Source: Bacilli bacterium
GTDB taxonomy: Bacteria; Bacillota_I; Bacilli_A; RFN20; CAG-449
Length of the DNA: 64,000 nt
Assembly: GCA_900755065.1 (NCBI GenBank)
Contig: CAAEFC010000030.1
Location: 7,835-71,834 of the forward strand
Direction of reading: 5' to 3'
Shown here: piece after piece, positions 17,356-25,484 of the stretch
How the letters are laid out: each line of letters starts with the position of its first letter
Position numbering within the stretch: the first letter of the stretch is position 1
Made by a program: the position numbers and the translations under genes
The notes under the pieces: model-generated
The model's database searches: none
Told to the model about the DNA's origin: nothing
What the model saw: the letters and a program-made list of their open reading frames with translations, nothing else

Positions 17356-18405
17356 ATGAAATGGTTTATCGCTTGGTTCTTACCTTTCTGCATGCTGTTT
17401 TCTTCCGCCGAAGCGCCAGTTTCAACGCCCTCTTCGGCGCGGAATTATATCGTTTACGATCCCAATTCTTCCGAAATTCTGGAAGGAAAGGACTATGAAG
17501 ACGTCTATTCGGTCGCGTCGATCTCAAAGATCATGACGGCCGTACTGGCTCTGGAAAGTACATCGCTCTTTGAAATCGTCACCGTCGGCGACATCATCTA
17601 TTCGATCGAAGGATCGTCGCTGTATCTGGAAGTCGGCGATCGGATCACGCTCATCGATCTGGTTTACGGACTGCTTCTCAGAAGCGGCAACGATGCGGCG
17701 GTGCTGATCGCGGAAACCGTTTCGGGAAGCGTCGAAAAGTTCGTCGAATCGATGAACGCGAAAGCCGCGGAAATCGGAATGGAAGACACGGTTTTCCACA
17801 ATCCCAGCGGTCTGGACATCTTCGACGAGGGAAACCTTTCCACCTGTCTCGACATGGCGCGTTTAATGGCGTACTGTCTCGGCAACGAATTGTTCCGGGA
17901 AATCGTCGCGACGAAAAACTATCGTTCGCCTCTGAAAGGCAACTGGGCCAATAAGAACAAACTGCTTCAAACCTACGAATACTGCATCGGAGGAAAAACC
18001 GGGTATACCCGAAAAGCCCGAAGAACCTTGGTCACCGCGGGGGAGAAGGACGGTCAGGAACTGATCGTGGTGACGTTTTCCTGCGGAAACGATTTTGAAG
18101 TGCATCGGAACCTGTACGAGCATTACTTCAACGATTTTACCTATCTGGTCTTTCTGGAAAAAGGGGAGAACCGCATCGACGACTATTGCATTTATTCCGA
18201 AAAAGTCGTCGGAATGCGGTTGGACAAGGCGGTGAAGAAAGGCGTCAAGATCTATTATCTCAACCCGATTCTGAACCGGCTTACGATCCGTTTCGTCGAT
18301 GAAAAGGGCGAGGAATATACGCTGAACGCCGAATTTGAAATCTTTTATACCGGGTCGCGAGAAAGAATTTCCGTTTCCGTGCATAGAATTTACCGAACGA
18401 TATGA
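17356..18405 (+). CDS. dacB: D-alanyl-D-alanine carboxypeptidase, S11 family (DacB/DacF type)
   Basis: A 349-residue penicillin-binding protein. A signal peptide (MKWFIAWFLPFCMLFSSAEA) precedes the S11 motifs: SISK within SVASISKIMTAVL (catalytic Ser and Lys), RSGNDAAVL (SxN) and GGKTGYT (KTG). It trims the terminal D-Ala of peptidoglycan stems. In Bacillus, dacB acts on the spore cortex and is co-transcribed with spmA and spmB; here spmA follows with an ATGA overlap, so the same role is likely. The C-terminal domain is shortened. No ribosome site is seen, in keeping with a leaderless message. Confidence 0.92.
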   Translation: MKWFIAWFLPFCMLFSSAEAPVSTPSSARNYIVYDPNSSEILEGKDYEDVYSVASISKIMTAVLALESTSLFEIVTVGDIIYSIEGSSLYLEVGDRITLIDLVYGLLLRSGNDAAVLIAETVSGSVEKFVESMNAKAAEIGMEDTVFHNPSGLDIFDEGNLSTCLDMARLMAYCLGNELFREIVATKNYRSPLKGNWANKNKLLQTYEYCIGGKTGYTRKARRTLVTAGEKDGQELIVVTFSCGNDFEVHRNLYEHYFNDFTYLVFLEKGENRIDDYCIYSEKVVGMRLDKAVKKGVKIYYLNPILNRLTIRFVDEKGEEYTLNAEFEIFYTGSRERISVSVHRIYRTI

Positions 18406-18992
18406 ATAAAATTTTTGTAGGAATTATCAGCCTTTCCATTCTTTACGGGATTTTGACGGGAAGGTATCAGGAAATGGCTACCGCCGTGCTGGCGCTACCG
18501 CAGGACTGTCTTTCTTTGGTCTGTACCTTGGTTTTTTCGGCGACGTTTTGGTCGGGCATCATGATGATCATGTACGATTCGGGACTCATCGAACAGATCG
18601 CATTGGCCCTGAATCCTCTTCTGAAACGGATCATGCCGAATCTGAACGATCAGGAAGCGAAGAACTACATCGCGATGAACATTTCGGCAAATATCTTTGA
18701 ACTGGGATTCGCCGCGACGCCGGCCGGCTTGAAGGCGATGAAACGGCTCAAAGAGATTTCCACCGAGGAAGATCCGTCCGTAGCCAGCGACGAAATGGTC
18801 ACCTTTCTGGTTCTGAATACCGCAGGCGTGACGATTCTTCCGACCACCGTGATGGCGATCCGGCAGAAATACGGCGCGGTCAACCCGGCGGATTTCCTGA
18901 TTCTGGCTTTCGTGGGAACCTTGCTTTCCTGCGTCGGAGGGCTTTTTCTCGATTATCTGTTCCGTAAGGCGAGAAAGCGGAAAAAGCGATGA
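18402..18992 (+). CDS. spmA: SpmA, spore maturation protein A
   Basis: A 196-residue integral membrane protein with about five hydrophobic segments. LVFSATFWSGIMMIMYDSGLIEQIA, MNISANIFELGFAATPAGLKAMK and FLVLNTAGVTILPTTVMAIR are typical of SpmA (nucleoside-recognition/Gate domain). SpmA and SpmB are needed for spore core dehydration and heat resistance. It overlaps dacB by four bases and the next gene by four. SpmB is not adjacent as in Bacillus but lies 2.2 kb downstream. Confidence 0.93.
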   Translation: MNKIFVGIISLSILYGILTGRYQEMATAVLALPQDCLSLVCTLVFSATFWSGIMMIMYDSGLIEQIALALNPLLKRIMPNLNDQEAKNYIAMNISANIFELGFAATPAGLKAMKRLKEISTEEDPSVASDEMVTFLVLNTAGVTILPTTVMAIRQKYGAVNPADFLILAFVGTLLSCVGGLFLDYLFRKARKRKKR

Positions 18993-19633
18993 TTCTCATC
19001 GGCGTTGCCGTCCGGGAAGACGGAAACGATGCCCTTTTCGTGCGGAAAGGCTATCTCGATCTCCTGAAACGATACGGATTCGTTCCCGTGATCGTGCCTT
19101 ATTCTGAACGGTTTCTTCTTGAAAAGTGCGACGGCTTTCTTCTTCCGGGCGGCAACGATGTGGACGCCGGCTATTACGGGGAGAAAAACGACGCACATCA
19201 TCTTCCGGTCGATCCGGAAATCGACCGGCTGGACTTCTGTCTTCTCCGCGAAGCGGTCGAAAACGGAAAGCCGATTATCGGAATCTGCCGCGGTTTGCAG
19301 GTCATCAATGTCTTTTTCGGAGGAACGTTGATTCAGCACGCCGATCCGTCTTTTCACCCTTCCGGCGAGAACCGGGTTCTGCGCTTTGATCCGTCTTCGC
19401 CTTTTTTCAGGCAAATGGGAAAAGAAATCGAAATCAATTCCTATCATCATCAGATCATCGGCCGTCTGGGAGAAAACCTGATCGCGCACGGCGTGTCGGA
19501 CGGCGCGGTCGAATTCATCACGCATCGGCTTTATCCCGTGATCGGAGTTCAATATCATCCCGAGAAGCGCCCGGACGATCCGAACACTGAAATTCTGATG
19601 AGGGCGTATCGCGAACTTTTCGGGAAGAGATAA
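18989..19633 (+). CDS. Class I glutamine amidotransferase-like peptidase C26
   Basis: A 214-residue member of the PuuD/gamma-glutamyl-GABA hydrolase family. LLPGGNDVDAGYYGE, the catalytic cysteine in IGICRGLQVINVFFGG, and the histidine-glutamate pair in VQYHPEKRPDDP are all in place. These enzymes cleave gamma-glutamyl amide bonds. The gene overlaps spmA by four bases, so it belongs to the dacB-spmA operon. A role on gamma-linked peptides such as cortex stem peptides is conceivable but is inference only. Confidence 0.9.
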   Translation: MILIGVAVREDGNDALFVRKGYLDLLKRYGFVPVIVPYSERFLLEKCDGFLLPGGNDVDAGYYGEKNDAHHLPVDPEIDRLDFCLLREAVENGKPIIGICRGLQVINVFFGGTLIQHADPSFHPSGENRVLRFDPSSPFFRQMGKEIEINSYHHQIIGRLGENLIAHGVSDGAVEFITHRLYPVIGVQYHPEKRPDDPNTEILMRAYRELFGKR

Positions 19634-19650
19634 ACTTTCTTTCGCTTCGA

Positions 19651-19679
19651 TTCACAAAGCCGATTTTTTCTGCTATACT
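19651..19679 (+). promoter_or_regulatory. Sigma-A-type promoter before the hotdog gene
   Basis: TTCACA (19651-19656), a 17-base spacer and TATACT (19674-19679) preceded by TGC form an extended -10 promoter. The ATG of the next gene lies 19 bases after it. Confidence 0.6.
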
Positions 19680-19698
19680 GATCCGGTAGGGATCGGAT

Positions 19699-20190
19699 AT
19701 GAAAGTCGTCAGAAAGCAAAGAAACAGTCGGATGTGCATCATCTGCGGATTGGATAATGAATACGGGGTTCAAGCATCGTTTTACGTAATGGAAGACGGA
19801 AGCGTGATGACGCGCTTTGCTTTCCGGGAACGGCATCAGTCTTATCCGGGCCGGGTACACGGGGGAATGATCACAGCGATGCTCGACGAGTTGGGGCTTC
19901 GTTCGCTGTGGATCGAAACGGACGATATTTTCGGCGTTACGACCGGAATGACCACCAGATTCAAACGACCGGTTCCGTATGGCGTATCGTTGAAAGGAAA
20001 AGGGCAAATCATAAAGAACAGCCCGCTTTTCGTGGAAAGCAGGGCGGAAATCTACGACGAAGAAAACCGTCTTCTCGCTTCGGCGGAAATCCGTTACCTG
20101 AAAATGCCGGTCGAACGGATTCAGGAAGGCATTTCCTATCACGAAGAGATGTGTTACCTTGTCGAAGACGGCGTGAAGGAGATCGATTGA
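19699..20190 (+). CDS. PaaI-like hotdog-fold thioesterase
   Basis: A 163-residue hotdog protein. The helix segment GRVHGGMITAMLDELGLRSLW holds the HGG and Asp/Glu residues typical of PaaI/YigI acyl-CoA thioesterases, followed by TTRFKRPVPYG, the second family strand. An N-terminal CIICG pair of cysteines is an added feature also found in several Firmicutes homologues. It begins a unit that continues into a membrane protein 1 base downstream. The acyl substrate is unknown. Confidence 0.82.
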   Translation: MKVVRKQRNSRMCIICGLDNEYGVQASFYVMEDGSVMTRFAFRERHQSYPGRVHGGMITAMLDELGLRSLWIETDDIFGVTTGMTTRFKRPVPYGVSLKGKGQIIKNSPLFVESRAEIYDEENRLLASAEIRYLKMPVERIQEGISYHEEMCYLVEDGVKEID

Positions 20191-20191
20191 A

Positions 20192-21202
20192 GTGAATATG
20201 GCAAAGAAAACAGGGAAAGTCGTCGCCGCGGTTTTGATTTCCCTCGTCTGGCTGATTTTGATGGTGCTGACCGGGTTAAACTGCGCGAAGCGATTCATCT
20301 ATGCGGAGTATTATTCTAATCGGAAAATCGTTGCGAAGATTCCCGATCTGAACAGGGGATTCGTGCCGCAGGGACTCGGATACAGCGAAGAAGAGAAACT
20401 GATTCTGCAATCGGGATATCTCGCGGGAAGCAATTGTTGCGTCATCTATCTGACCGATGAAGACGGAAAATCGACGAGAATCCGCGTCCTCGATCCGGAC
20501 GGTGCGAATTACGTCGGTCATTTCGGCGGAATCGCCTGCTCCGGAGATTTCGTTTACGTCAGCGAAGACTATTGCACGGACGAAGTCGATCTCAGCAATC
20601 GGCTCTACGTTTTTTCTTTGCAGAAACTAATCGCCGCGTCCGAAGAGGGTACGATTACCATCGGGGATTATCTTTCGGTCGATGCGGAAGGGGCTTGCGT
20701 GAGTTGCAACGACGGTTACCTTTACGTCGGAGAGTTTTACGATCCGGGAACGTATGAAACCGATCCGTCGCACGAAGTAACGACGCCGGGAGGAAAGACG
20801 CAGAACGCATTGATCTCAGCGTATCCGTTAGATGAAACGAAACCGTTCGGTCTGGGCGAACTGGAATATCAGATATCCGTTCCGGGAAGAGTGCAGGGGT
20901 TCGCCAAAATCGGCGACGTCGCGGTCATCTCGACCTCCTGGGGACCTCTTTCGTCGCATATGGGGTATTACCGTGTCGGGGATACCGGAACGACTTCCGT
21001 TTCGTCGGGAAAAGAACTGCCGCTGTACTATATCGACGAAACGACCCGATTTAAAAATCTCTCCATGCCGGCGATGAGCGAAGGAATTTTCATTTCCGAC
21101 GGACGGGTGAACGTCTATTTTGAATCGGCCGGGAACAAATACGTCTTCGGCAAATTCTTCAATGCCTGTTACATCGTGAATCTTCCGTTTTTTCAATCCT
21201 GA
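20192..21202 (+). CDS. Membrane-anchored beta-propeller-like protein, function unknown
   Basis: A 336-residue protein with a short basic head, one N-terminal transmembrane segment (residues ~8-30, VVAAVLISLVWLILMVLTG) and a large extracellular body rich in Tyr, Gly and Asp with repeated short strand patterns such as DGYLYVGEFYDPG and GDFVYVSEDY. This suggests a six- or seven-bladed propeller. The GTG at 20192 fits the AAGGAG at 20177-20182 better than the ATG at 20198. It lies between dacB-spmA and spmB, so a spore-envelope role is possible. I do not recognise the exact family. Confidence 0.7.
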   Translation: MNMAKKTGKVVAAVLISLVWLILMVLTGLNCAKRFIYAEYYSNRKIVAKIPDLNRGFVPQGLGYSEEEKLILQSGYLAGSNCCVIYLTDEDGKSTRIRVLDPDGANYVGHFGGIACSGDFVYVSEDYCTDEVDLSNRLYVFSLQKLIAASEEGTITIGDYLSVDAEGACVSCNDGYLYVGEFYDPGTYETDPSHEVTTPGGKTQNALISAYPLDETKPFGLGELEYQISVPGRVQGFAKIGDVAVISTSWGPLSSHMGYYRVGDTGTTSVSSGKELPLYYIDETTRFKNLSMPAMSEGIFISDGRVNVYFESAGNKYVFGKFFNACYIVNLPFFQS

Positions 21203-21207
21203 GCATT

Positions 21208-21236
21208 TCATAAAACTGCGCGGGCGGACATAGAAT
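21208..21236 (+). promoter_or_regulatory. Putative sigma-E-like promoter of spmB, apparently leaderless
   Basis: TCATAAA (21208-21214), 14 bases, then CATAGAAT (21229-21236) fits the sigma-E pattern with a single -10 mismatch. Six bases later comes the spmB ATG, so the transcript should start at or beside the start codon. There is no Shine-Dalgarno sequence. Confidence 0.45.
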
Positions 21237-21242
21237 TCTACT

Positions 21243-21761
21243 ATGAACAACGTCAGCCTGATTTTCATTCCGCTTCTGATCCTCTTCGTTCTGTTTTACT
21301 CGCTGAAAAAGAAGAACAATGCGTACGATTCTTTCATCAAGGGGACGAAAGAAGGACTAGGACTTTTCGTCGAAGTTTTTCCGTCGGTCTGCGCGATGCT
21401 TCTGGCCGTTACGCTTTTAAAAACCTGCGGATTCATCGACGATGTCAAAGGAATCATGAGCCGGTATCTTCCTTACAGCAACGTCTTTTCGGATCTGGCT
21501 CCGATGATCATTTTCCGCCCGATTTCCGGAAGCGCGGCGGTCGCTATCCTCGATCAGATCTGTTCCAACGGGGGAGACACGTTTTCCTGCAAAGTGGCTT
21601 CCACCTTGCAGGGAAGCACGGATACGACGATTTACGTTCTGAGCCTCTATTTCACCAGCGTGGGGATTACCAAGTGGAAACACGCTTTATCGGTCGGCCT
21701 TCTCGCCGATGCGATCGGGATTATCTCCGGAATCGCGCTGGCATTTCTCTTTTTGAGATAG
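21243..21761 (+). CDS. spmB: SpmB, spore maturation protein B
   Basis: A 172-residue membrane protein with about four hydrophobic segments. KGTKEGLGLFVEVFPSVCAMLLAV, MIIFRPISGSAAVAILDQI and LQGSTDTTIYVLSLYFTSVGI are characteristic of SpmB. It works with SpmA in spore core dehydration. It stands alone, 2.2 kb from spmA, behind its own probable promoter. No ribosome site precedes the ATG, unlike most genes in the window. Confidence 0.92.
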   Translation: MNNVSLIFIPLLILFVLFYSLKKKNNAYDSFIKGTKEGLGLFVEVFPSVCAMLLAVTLLKTCGFIDDVKGIMSRYLPYSNVFSDLAPMIIFRPISGSAAVAILDQICSNGGDTFSCKVASTLQGSTDTTIYVLSLYFTSVGITKWKHALSVGLLADAIGIISGIALAFLFLR

Positions 21762-21852
21762 ATTTTTATTTTTATAAATTCCGTGCGAATTCTTTCCTTG
21801 AATCTTTTTTTATGGTAGAGTGAATGAAAGCAAAAAAAGGAGGGTTAAAAAT

Positions 21853-23247
21853 ATGATTTCAAAAAAACTGGCGATCGAAGTCCTCAATATCGCCGCTTCG
21901 ACCGGCGCGGATTTCGCCGAGATTTATCTGGAAGAGAATCGCTCGGCTTCGATTCTCGTCGACAACGGAAGAGTCGAAACCTGTCAGGACGATCTGACTT
22001 ACGGCGCCGGCATCCGCCTTCTGAAAGGATTGCAGAGCGTGTATGGTTCGACCAACGACCTTTCGCGAAAAGGTCTCTGCCTTCTGGCGGAAGAACTCGC
22101 TTCTTCGTTCTCCGGCGATCGAATCGTTTCGGTTGACGCGATCAGCAAAGTCAGGGTGGGCAAAAAGCATCGTCCGAGAATTCCGTATTCGGAATATCCG
22201 CGCGAAAAGATCGTGGAATTGCTGAAAGATGCGAGCAGAATCTGCCTGGATTACGACGCGCATATCGTCCGTAGCACGGCGGGATTCACCTATAACTACA
22301 AGGATGTCGAAATCTTCAACACGAGAGGAAAACAATTCAACGAAGTGCATTGCCGGGGACGGGCTTCGATCTATGCCTATGCGTCCAAAGACGGCGTGAT
22401 GGAGTCGTTCGGAAGTGCGCCGGGCGCGCAGAAGGGAATGGAGTACTTCCTGGAAGAAGTCGATCTGAGAAAGGTCGCCTCGGAAGTCGCTCAAACCGTC
22501 GTTACGATGCTCGACGCGAAAGACTGTCCGTCGGGAAAAATGGACGTCGTGATGGGAAACGGCTTCGGCGGAGTCATCTTCCACGAATCCTGCGGCCACG
22601 CTCTGGAAGCCAGCGCGGTTTCCATCGGTCTTTCGGTGTTCGCCAACAAGAAAGGACAGCAGATCGCTTCTGAATTGGTATCCGCCGTAGACGACGGAAC
22701 GATCGAAGGCGGCTGGGGATCCGGGAACATCGACGACGAAGGCAATCCGACTCAGCGGAATCTCCTGATCAAAAACGGCGTGCTGAATTCCTATCTGGTT
22801 GACGACTTCAACGGTCGGAGAATGAACGAAAAGGGAAACGGCGCCACGCGAAGGGAATCCTATGCGTTTGAACCGACGTCGAGAATGTCCAACACCTTCA
22901 TTCTGGCCGGGAAATCGACGCCGGAAGAGATTATTCGGGCGACGAAATTCGGCCTTTACGCCAAATCGATGGGCGGCGGAAGCGTCAATCCGGCAACGGG
23001 CGAATTCAATTTCGCCGTCATCGAAGGATATATGATCGAAGACGGAAAAGTAACGTACCCGGTGAAAGGCGCGACTTTGATCGGATCGGGAAAAGAAGTC
23101 CTGATGAATATCGACATGGTCGGCAACGATCTCCTTCGCGCGCAGGGCATGTGCGGCGCTGCGAGCGGTTCGATTCCCGCGGATGTGGGACAGCCGACGA
23201 TCCGCGTCAAGGATATCACCGTCGGCGGAAGTGGAGGTGCGATTTAA
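21853..23247 (+). CDS. tldD: TldD-like zinc metalloprotease
   Basis: A 464-residue TldD. The zinc motif HESCGHALEA (HExxxH form) lies near residue 250, and downstream come MGGGSVNPATGEFNFAVIEGYMIEDG and the C-terminal MCGAASGSIPADVGQP, all family hallmarks. TldD and TldE form a heteromeric protease that in other bacteria trims unfolded peptides and processes modified peptide precursors. The ATG at 21853 follows AAAGGAGGG. The stop overlaps the tldE start (TAATG), so the pair is coupled. Confidence 0.95.
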   Translation: MISKKLAIEVLNIAASTGADFAEIYLEENRSASILVDNGRVETCQDDLTYGAGIRLLKGLQSVYGSTNDLSRKGLCLLAEELASSFSGDRIVSVDAISKVRVGKKHRPRIPYSEYPREKIVELLKDASRICLDYDAHIVRSTAGFTYNYKDVEIFNTRGKQFNEVHCRGRASIYAYASKDGVMESFGSAPGAQKGMEYFLEEVDLRKVASEVAQTVVTMLDAKDCPSGKMDVVMGNGFGGVIFHESCGHALEASAVSIGLSVFANKKGQQIASELVSAVDDGTIEGGWGSGNIDDEGNPTQRNLLIKNGVLNSYLVDDFNGRRMNEKGNGATRRESYAFEPTSRMSNTFILAGKSTPEEIIRATKFGLYAKSMGGGSVNPATGEFNFAVIEGYMIEDGKVTYPVKGATLIGSGKEVLMNIDMVGNDLLRAQGMCGAASGSIPADVGQPTIRVKDITVGGSGGAI

Positions 23248-24569
23248 TGAACTACAATCTGTTTTTTGAAAAAGCCTCGGAAGAAGGCATCGACGCTCTG
23301 GAAATATCCATCGTCAAATCCAAAAAACTTTCGTTCGGATTTTTCCGAAACGAAATCCAGTCCTATACCGTTTCGGATAGTTTCAAACTTTCCGCGCGGG
23401 GGATTTATCAGGGAAAACTCGGTTCGGCGACCAGCGAAAAAATCGACGCGTCGACCATCGGGTTCCTGATTTCCGCGATCAAAGAAAACGCAACGCTCAT
23501 CACCAGCGAAGACAAACCGTTTATTTTCGCGGGAAGCAAGAAGTACAGCCGGAAGAACGTGTACAGCAAGAAACTCGACGCGATGGCTTCTTCGGATAAG
23601 ATCGCCCTGATCAAGAAACTCGACGCGGCGGTCAAGGCCAAGGACGAACGGGTCGTCGAAGTCGAAACCCAATACCAGGAAGAAAGCGAAGAATACGTTC
23701 TGATGAATTCGTTCGGACTTCGTCTGAAATCGAAGACCAACTACGCGGTGGTGTATTCCAGCGCGGTGGCCAACGACGAAAACGGCGAAACCAAAAACGG
23801 CTACGAGTTGAAAATCCTCAGCGATCTCGAAGACCTCGACATCGACGAGTTCGCTTCCAAAGCGGTGAAAAAGACGCTGGATCAATTCAATTCGGGACCT
23901 TGCTCCTCCGGCGCATATCCGTGCGTTTTCAATCCGGAAACGACCGCGGATTTGCTGAGTTTCTTTATTCACAGCCTGTCCAGTAAAGAGGTGCAGCGAA
24001 ATACCTCTCTTCTGAAAGGAAAACTTCATCAGCAGGTCTGTTCCAAAAAACTGACGATCAGCGAATTGCCGTTGACGAAAAACGTATTCTGCCGTTATTT
24101 CGACGATGAAGGCGTCGCCACTTACAACAAGACGTTGATCAAAAAAGGCGTTCTGGAAACATATCTGTACAATCTGTCGACCGCGGATAAAGACGGCGTG
24201 GAGACGACGGGAAACGGCTACCGCAGTCGCGGTTCGATGGGAATCAGAGCCGTCAACGTGGCAATCAAGCCGGGAAACAAGAGCGAGGAAGCCTTGATTT
24301 CCAACGTGAAAGAGGGCGTTTACATCAATAGTTTAGGCGGACTGCACGCCGGAATGAATGCGAATTCGGGGAATTTCTCCCTGATCGCGCAGGGATTCAT
24401 GATTCGGAACGGCAAACTCGCGGAACCGCTTTCGCTCATCACGGTCGCCGGAAATCTCTTCGATCTCTTCATGAACGTGACCGACGTCGCCGACAACGCG
24501 GAATTGCAGACGAATTCCTATTCCGTTCCTTCGGTTTTAGTCAAGTCGATACAGGTTTCGGGAAAATAA
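23247..24569 (+). CDS. pmbA: TldE/PmbA-like partner of TldD
   Basis: A 440-residue TldE. It has the same fold as TldD but no HExxxH, as expected for the non-catalytic partner. The C-terminal half carries GNGYRSRGSMGIRAVNVAI, LGGLHAGMNANSGNFSLIAQGFMI and LITVAGNLFDLFMNVTDV. It is coupled to tldD by a TAATG overlap. No peptide precursor gene for the protease is evident nearby. The gene ends just before a terminator arm that has been split by an insertion. Confidence 0.93.
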   Translation: MNYNLFFEKASEEGIDALEISIVKSKKLSFGFFRNEIQSYTVSDSFKLSARGIYQGKLGSATSEKIDASTIGFLISAIKENATLITSEDKPFIFAGSKKYSRKNVYSKKLDAMASSDKIALIKKLDAAVKAKDERVVEVETQYQEESEEYVLMNSFGLRLKSKTNYAVVYSSAVANDENGETKNGYELKILSDLEDLDIDEFASKAVKKTLDQFNSGPCSSGAYPCVFNPETTADLLSFFIHSLSSKEVQRNTSLLKGKLHQQVCSKKLTISELPLTKNVFCRYFDDEGVATYNKTLIKKGVLETYLYNLSTADKDGVETTGNGYRSRGSMGIRAVNVAIKPGNKSEEALISNVKEGVYINSLGGLHAGMNANSGNFSLIAQGFMIRNGKLAEPLSLITVAGNLFDLFMNVTDVADNAELQTNSYSVPSVLVKSIQVSGK

Positions 24570-24570
24570 A

Positions 24571-24586
24571 AAAAAGTCCGGTTCAG
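24571..24586 (+). terminator. Left arm of a split bidirectional terminator
   Basis: AAAAAGTCCGGT (24571-24582) and the loop TCAG directly follow tldE. The matching arm ACCGGACTTTTT lies 0.9 kb away at 25489-25500, again preceded by TCAG. Joined, the two would form a perfect 12-bp stem with a TCAG tetraloop. Confidence 0.7.
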
Positions 24587-24618
24587 TTACCGTAGTTCCC
24601 ATAGGGGATTTTCGGTAA
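24587..24618 (+). other. Hairpin B, copy 2
   Basis: TTACCG (24587-24592) pairs with CGGTAA (24613-24618) and encloses a second stem TTCCC/GGGGA. The plan matches the double hairpin at 16166-16206 in the post-parB island. Confidence 0.45.
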
Positions 24619-24639
24619 GCCGTAGGAAGTCGAAAATTT

Positions 24640-24670
24640 AAGCGTGGCATGAAGCTGCGCTTTTTGTTTT
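24640..24670 (+). terminator. Hairpin A, copy 2, followed by a T-rich run
   Basis: AAGCGTGGC pairs with GCTGCGCTT (9 bp) around the loop ATGAA, followed by TTTGTTTT. Seventeen of 23 bases equal copy 1 at 16129-16151, and the second base pair changes from G-C to A-T, keeping the stem. Confidence 0.5.
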
Positions 24671-24803
24671 ACCTTCTTCGTGTGGATGAATTAGGTTACT
24701 TGTAGCCTAGTGAGAATATGGATATCGTATAATTTTTCTTGTTTTTTCGCTTCCAATATGTTCTAATGGTTGTACGATAAATAGTAATTTGTCGGAGAAA
24801 AAC

Positions 24804-25352
24804 ATGATTGAGACAAATAAGGAAAAAAAGAAACTTTGCGATAAAATACTAAATGAGTGCGGTTTATTTGACGAACTTAAAAAGATAGGCGTTCCCCACG
24901 TTATCGGCAGTTACCGCATGGATATGATGGTGAATAACGACCTTGATATCGATGTGGAAAACGATGAAATGTCGCTGGAAAAATTATATAAATTGACTGC
25001 GTTTGTCCTCAAAACTTTTCGTCCTATTTGGTATGAAGCAAAGCAGGAGGTTAATGCTGAGGGGAATACGGTTTGGTTTCATGGTTTTGAATTTCAAATC
25101 GAGGACGAATTGTTTAATGTTGATGTTTGGTTCTTTAACCGGGATGCGATTGCGAAAGCTGTGGACTATTGCGATAAGATAGCGGGTCAATCAACTGCGG
25201 AACAGAAAGCAGTCGTTATCTCTCTTAAACGCGAGCTTATCAACCGCGGTTTATATCGGTTTGATAAGTATACAAGTATGCACGTTTACGAGGCTGTACT
25301 TGAAAAGCACATTACGGATATAGAAGCATTACTAAACTTCTATCGGTTATAA
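24804..25352 (+). CDS. Nucleotidyltransferase-like protein (accessory)
   Basis: A 182-residue protein. VIGSYRMDMMVNNDLDIDVE fits the nucleotidyltransferase pattern GS-x(n)-D-x-D, with two acidic metal ligands, and FNVDVWFFNRDA supplies a possible third Asp, as in the minimal and aminoglycoside-type nucleotidyltransferases. I cannot name a substrate; tRNA, toxin-target or antibiotic modification are all seen in this superfamily. CGGAGA precedes the ATG at 24804. The gene is AT-rich relative to neighbours, is the sole cargo of the cassette, and ends at its own terminator. Confidence 0.65.
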   Translation: MIETNKEKKKLCDKILNECGLFDELKKIGVPHVIGSYRMDMMVNNDLDIDVENDEMSLEKLYKLTAFVLKTFRPIWYEAKQEVNAEGNTVWFHGFEFQIEDELFNVDVWFFNRDAIAKAVDYCDKIAGQSTAEQKAVVISLKRELINRGLYRFDKYTSMHVYEAVLEKHITDIEALLNFYRL

Positions 25353-25394
25353 GTTAAATTCCAATTTATCTAAATATACTGCTTATGTATAAGT

Positions 25395-25429
25395 AAAAGC
25401 CCTCGGATAATTTGTCCGAGAGCTTTTGT
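25395..25429 (+). terminator. Intrinsic terminator of the nucleotidyltransferase gene
   Basis: AAAAGCCCTCGGA (25395-25407) pairs with TCCGAGAGCTTTT (25415-25427) with one mismatch, loop TAATTTG. It lies inside the inserted cassette. Confidence 0.85.
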
Positions 25430-25484
25430 CGTTGCAGATAATCATGACTCTATAAAATATTAATTCCCTATGGGAAACGCGCTT

